NCBI RefSeq assembly: GCF_003667545.1
Contig: NZ_RCUV01000003.1
Span: 248,001-312,000, forward strand
Reading direction: 5' to 3'
Length of the DNA: 64,000 bases
Source: Mycetocola manganoxydans
GTDB taxonomy: Bacteria; Actinomycetota; Actinomycetes; Actinomycetales; Microbacteriaceae
Positions 58,935 to 64,000 of this stretch are shown here, piece after piece (the stretch's first letter is position 1; each line of letters starts with the position of its first letter). The notes under the pieces were generated by a model that was not told the DNA's origin, did no database searches, and saw only the letters and a program-made list of their open reading frames with translations. A program made the position numbers and the translations under genes.

Positions 58935-60857
58935 TTGAGTTCGATCCGACGGAGCACCCTGACCCTCCCGACATCGAAGGAGGGGCCGTCGAATCCTCTG
59001 CCGAACCTGTTCGGCAGCGGCGACATCCACGCCGAGTCCGGTTTCGCGGACGACGAGCCGGGCCTCGAGCAACGCGCCAGCCGTGGCCAGACGGCACTCC
59101 CCTACCTCGACCAGGACGGGTACTCGGCCGACGAGGAACCTCGCGACCACGCGACCATCGTGCTCGAGAACGAACACCTGACCGCGACCTTTTTGCCGGG
59201 CCTCGGCGGGCGGCTGTGGTCGCTCATCGACCGCGACTCGGGCCGCGAGCTGCTGCACCAGAACGAGGCGATCCGGTTTCGCAACCTTGCCTTGCGCAAC
59301 GCGTGGTTCGCCGGTGGTGTCGAGTGGAACATCGGCATGATCGGGCATTCACCGTTCACGAGCTCACCGGTGCACACGGCGGCGCTGAGCGGCCCCGACG
59401 GCGAAGTCGGGTTGCGGTTCTTCGAGTACGAGCGCATCCGCAACGTGAGCTTTCGGGTCGATGCCTGGCTGCCCGCCGGGTCGCGTGAGCTGTTCATCCG
59501 CGGCACCATCGTCAACGACCAGCCCGACCCGACCCCGATGTACTGGTGGTCGAACATGGCGGTGCCGCAGAACGACGATACCCGCGTGCTGGCCCCGGCC
59601 ATGTCCGCGTGGCGCTACGGCCACGACCGTGTGCTCGGAACCGTTCCCGTGCCGATCGTCGACGGTGCCGATCTCACCCGGCCGGCCGCGACGGAAACCA
59701 CCGTGGACTACTTCTTCGACACGCGAGGGGCCCGGATGCCGTGGGTCACCGCGGTGGACGGCTCCGGTTTCGGTCTCGTCCAGGCGTCGACCGCGAACCT
59801 CAGAGGCCGCAAACTCTTCGTCTGGGGTCAGGACTCCGGTGGCAGGCACTGGCAGGAGTGGGTCTCCGGCCCGGATTCGTATTGCGAGATCCAGGCCGGT
59901 CTCGCCCGCACCCAGCTCGAATACCTCACCATGCCGGCCGAGACCGAATGGACGTGGGTCGAGGCGTACGGTGCGCTCCGAGTCGACCCGGCGGCCGCGC
60001 ACTCCGACGACTGGGCGACCGCGACCGGAGCCGTCGACGCCGCACTCGCGACTCGCGATCTCGAAGCCAGGCTCGCGGCTTTCTCCGCCAGGGACCGGTC
60101 CGCCGAGATCCTCGTCGAGGTGCTGCCGGACGGGTCAGGCTGGGGCGCCGTCGAGAACGCACTGCGTGCACTGGCGGGTCGCACCCCGATCGACCCGGAG
60201 AGAACACCGTTCGGTGAGGATGCCGTCGGCCCGGCCGAGGACTACTGGTTGCGACTCGCACGCGGCGAGGCGGCATCCGACCTCGACCCGTCCGTTCCGC
60301 CGGCGTCGTACCAGGTCGACCCTCGCTGGGTCGGGTTGCTCCAGCAGCGCAACGACTGGCTCGCGCTTCTGCACCTCGGGGTGATCGCGGCAGCGCAGGA
60401 ATCGTTTGCCGATGCCGGGGAGTTGTGGCAGGCATCCGTCGACCGCGCCCGGAACGCGTGGGCGCTGCGCAACCTCGGAGCCCTCGCCGCCGACCGCGGC
60501 AACACCGCCGAGGCGGTCGGCTTCTACCGGGAGGCGCACGCGATCGCGCCAGCGCTGCTTCCGCTCACGCGCGAACTGCTCGCCGCGCTCGCGAGCGACG
60601 GCCGCGCGAGCGAGGTGCTCGAGCTGATCGGACAGCTTTCGACGACCGAACGCGAGGACGGCCGGGTTCTCGTCGCCGAGGCGCGCGCCGCTCTCGCGAC
60701 CGGCGACGTCGACCGGTGCCGGAGCATCCTCGAGCGGGACCTCGTCGTCATCGACCTGCGTGAGGGTGACCCGCTGCTCGAGGAACTGTGGACCGAGTAC
60801 CAGGCCGCGGCGGGCACATCGGATCCGCTGCCGTTGGCGTACGACTTCCGGATGTGA
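58935..60857 (+). CDS. DUF5107 protein with TPR-like C-terminus
   Basis: 640 residues from TTG 58935 (GAAAGG 7 nt upstream). The N-terminal ~370 residues match the DUF5107 beta-sandwich, akin to the aldose-epimerase/galactose-mutarotase fold: LTATFLPGLGGRLWSLIDRD, AWFAGGVEWNIGMIGHSPFT, PMYWWSNMAVPQNDDTRVLA and GRKLFVWGQDSGGRHWQEWV. The C-terminus is TPR-like (SVDRARNAWALRNLGALAAD; GNTAEAVGFYREAHAIAPAL). Probably acts in intracellular glycan or sugar metabolism with the Gfo/Idh enzyme; reaction unknown. Confidence 0.87.
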   Translation: MSSIRRSTLTLPTSKEGPSNPLPNLFGSGDIHAESGFADDEPGLEQRASRGQTALPYLDQDGYSADEEPRDHATIVLENEHLTATFLPGLGGRLWSLIDRDSGRELLHQNEAIRFRNLALRNAWFAGGVEWNIGMIGHSPFTSSPVHTAALSGPDGEVGLRFFEYERIRNVSFRVDAWLPAGSRELFIRGTIVNDQPDPTPMYWWSNMAVPQNDDTRVLAPAMSAWRYGHDRVLGTVPVPIVDGADLTRPAATETTVDYFFDTRGARMPWVTAVDGSGFGLVQASTANLRGRKLFVWGQDSGGRHWQEWVSGPDSYCEIQAGLARTQLEYLTMPAETEWTWVEAYGALRVDPAAAHSDDWATATGAVDAALATRDLEARLAAFSARDRSAEILVEVLPDGSGWGAVENALRALAGRTPIDPERTPFGEDAVGPAEDYWLRLARGEAASDLDPSVPPASYQVDPRWVGLLQQRNDWLALLHLGVIAAAQESFADAGELWQASVDRARNAWALRNLGALAADRGNTAEAVGFYREAHAIAPALLPLTRELLAALASDGRASEVLELIGQLSTTEREDGRVLVAEARAALATGDVDRCRSILERDLVVIDLREGDPLLEELWTEYQAAAGTSDPLPLAYDFRM

Positions 60858-60867
60858 CGCGCACGGA

Positions 60868-60931
60868 CCGCGAGTTGCCCGCTTTCGCGGGTGTCGCGGC
60901 CCGCACACCCGCGAGACCCGGCAACTCGCGG
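60868..60931. terminator. Long nested stem-loop
   Basis: Outer 12-bp arms CCGCGAGTTGCC (60868-60879) and GGCAACTCGCGG (60920-60931); inner 9-bp arms CGCGGGTGT (60886-60894) and ACACCCGCG (60905-60913). Starts 11 nt after the DUF5107 stop. Probably a terminator or a small palindromic repeat; no U-tract. Confidence 0.7.
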
Positions 60932-60964
60932 AGGATTCTCATGCACGCGTGCCACGATCGGGGC

Positions 60965-61384
60965 ATGACGGTCACGACGGCATCCGTAACACTGGCACTC
61001 GAGCTGCGGAAGGCGGGACTCAGCTGGATCCCCGAGTCCGGAGACCAGTTCTGCCTCGACTCGCACGAGTTCGAGGGTGAGGTCTTCACGGTCAGCGACA
61101 TGACGATCGAACCGCACGACTACGACACCGGAACGATCCTCGGGTTCAACGGAACGACCGAGTGGGCGCTCGACTCCGTCGCCCTCGAGAAGACACTGTG
61201 GTTGCCCCGCGAGGACCAGTTGCGCGCGCTGCTCGGCCCCACCTTCAGCTTTCTGCTCCGCGTCGACGATATGTGGGTGGTCGAAGTTGAGCGCGACGGC
61301 GAGAAGCTCCGCTTCGACGGCGCGACGGCACCGGATGCTTACGCTCTCGCCGTTCTCGGCGTGCTGAGCGCGAAGACCGCCTGA
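60965..61384 (+). CDS. Conserved-type hypothetical protein
   Basis: 139 residues from ATG 60965. LALELRKAGLSWIPESGDQF, EVFTVSDMTIEPHDYDTGTI, NGTTEWALDSVALEKTLWLP and REDQLRALLGPTF form a compact acidic alpha/beta protein. Similar short proteins are common in Microbacteriaceae and sometimes mislabelled as pilus-assembly proteins; I see no P-loop and no basis for that. A CACGAT box 6 nt before the ATG suggests leaderless expression. Confidence 0.75.
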   Translation: MTVTTASVTLALELRKAGLSWIPESGDQFCLDSHEFEGEVFTVSDMTIEPHDYDTGTILGFNGTTEWALDSVALEKTLWLPREDQLRALLGPTFSFLLRVDDMWVVEVERDGEKLRFDGATAPDAYALAVLGVLSAKTA

Positions 61385-61407
61385 CCCGTCGCATCCGTTC
61401 GCTCGAT

Positions 61408-61486
61408 CGGTCCGAAAAGCTCGTTCGCAGCACGCGCGAGTCGCCCTCTCGGACAGATCGAATCGCGGAACCACCCTTTCGGACCG
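61408..61486. repeat. Inverted and direct repeats in a convergent junction
   Basis: CGGTCCGAAA (61408-61417) pairs with TTTCGGACCG (61477-61486). GGACAGATCGAA and GGACCGTTCGAA also form an imperfect direct repeat, the second copy overlapping the right arm. The 180-nt gap between the convergent genes at 61384 and 61564 contains nothing else I can identify. Confidence 0.55.
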
Positions 61487-61563
61487 TTCGAAATGCGAGG
61501 CGTCACCCAGGAACGCGACAAGGCCGCCACCGCACGATGCGGAGACGGCCCCTCGCGACCTGC

Positions 61564-64000
<2,437 letters not shown>

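Overview
The window is GC-rich bacterial chromosome, most likely from an actinobacterium of the family Microbacteriaceae. Pointers are the rpsF-ssb start of the ribosomal S6 operon, a CCA-adding enzyme of the HD type, an IdeR/DtxR-type iron box, many leaderless genes with a TANNNT box exactly 6 nt before the start codon, GTG and TTG starts, and a heptamer (CGGATGC/GCATCCG) that recurs far more often than chance. No rRNA, tRNA, CRISPR array, integrase, transposase or phage structural module was found.

Layout. 1-700: ssb (cut by the left edge) and rpsF. 881-2415: two copies of a 236-bp composite repeat bracketing an AbiEi/DUF559-like gene. 2419-6002: an orphan sugar-type solute-binding lipoprotein, two unknown small genes and a trans-sulfuration PLP enzyme. 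6112-12256: CCA tRNA nucleotidyltransferase, a large LuxR/LAL regulator, a small unknown gene and a SulP anion transporter. 12260-15058: small genes, including a DUF4255 (Pvc16-like) protein, acylphosphatase and PspC. 15126-19342: sbcDC, leaderless and translationally coupled.

19431-32369 is the standout: a tight four-gene operon encoding about 4,250 residues. The first protein is DUF6603-like and the other three are giant proteins I cannot assign. It has its own promoter and no secretion signals. Together with the DUF4255 protein 7 kb away, it is the best candidate here for an undescribed multi-protein system.

32470-44466: a histidine phosphatase overlapping NAD(P)H-hydrate dehydratase, an MFS drug exporter, a DHFR-fold reductase, a small GNAT protein, a TM0106-type nuclease-helicase and a SWIM-SNF2 helicase, with two tiny acidic ORFs shorter than 60 codons. 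44491-52401 (minus): a complete Opp/Dpp-type ABC importer followed by two flavin-dependent monooxygenase-like proteins, probably for uptake and oxidative cleavage of an organosulfur or related compound. 52584-56435 (plus): an iron-box-controlled siderophore importer (binding protein, two permeases, ATPase). Two very strong RNA hairpins sit between the binding protein and the first permease, where the permease has no ordinary start codon before its first membrane helix. 56608-61384: an FHA protein with a small partner, a Gfo/Idh/MocA oxidoreductase, a DUF5107-TPR protein and a small unknown. 61564-64000: a ClpC-type AAA+ unfoldase cut by the right edge.

How the parts relate: uptake (siderophore, peptide-type and orphan sugar-binding proteins), genome maintenance (SbcCD, TM0106, SWIM-SNF2, SSB) and metabolic repair (NnrD) are interleaved with lineage-specific unknowns. 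The CGGATGC heptamer is also present inside the giant-protein operon, which argues that the operon is long resident rather than freshly acquired.
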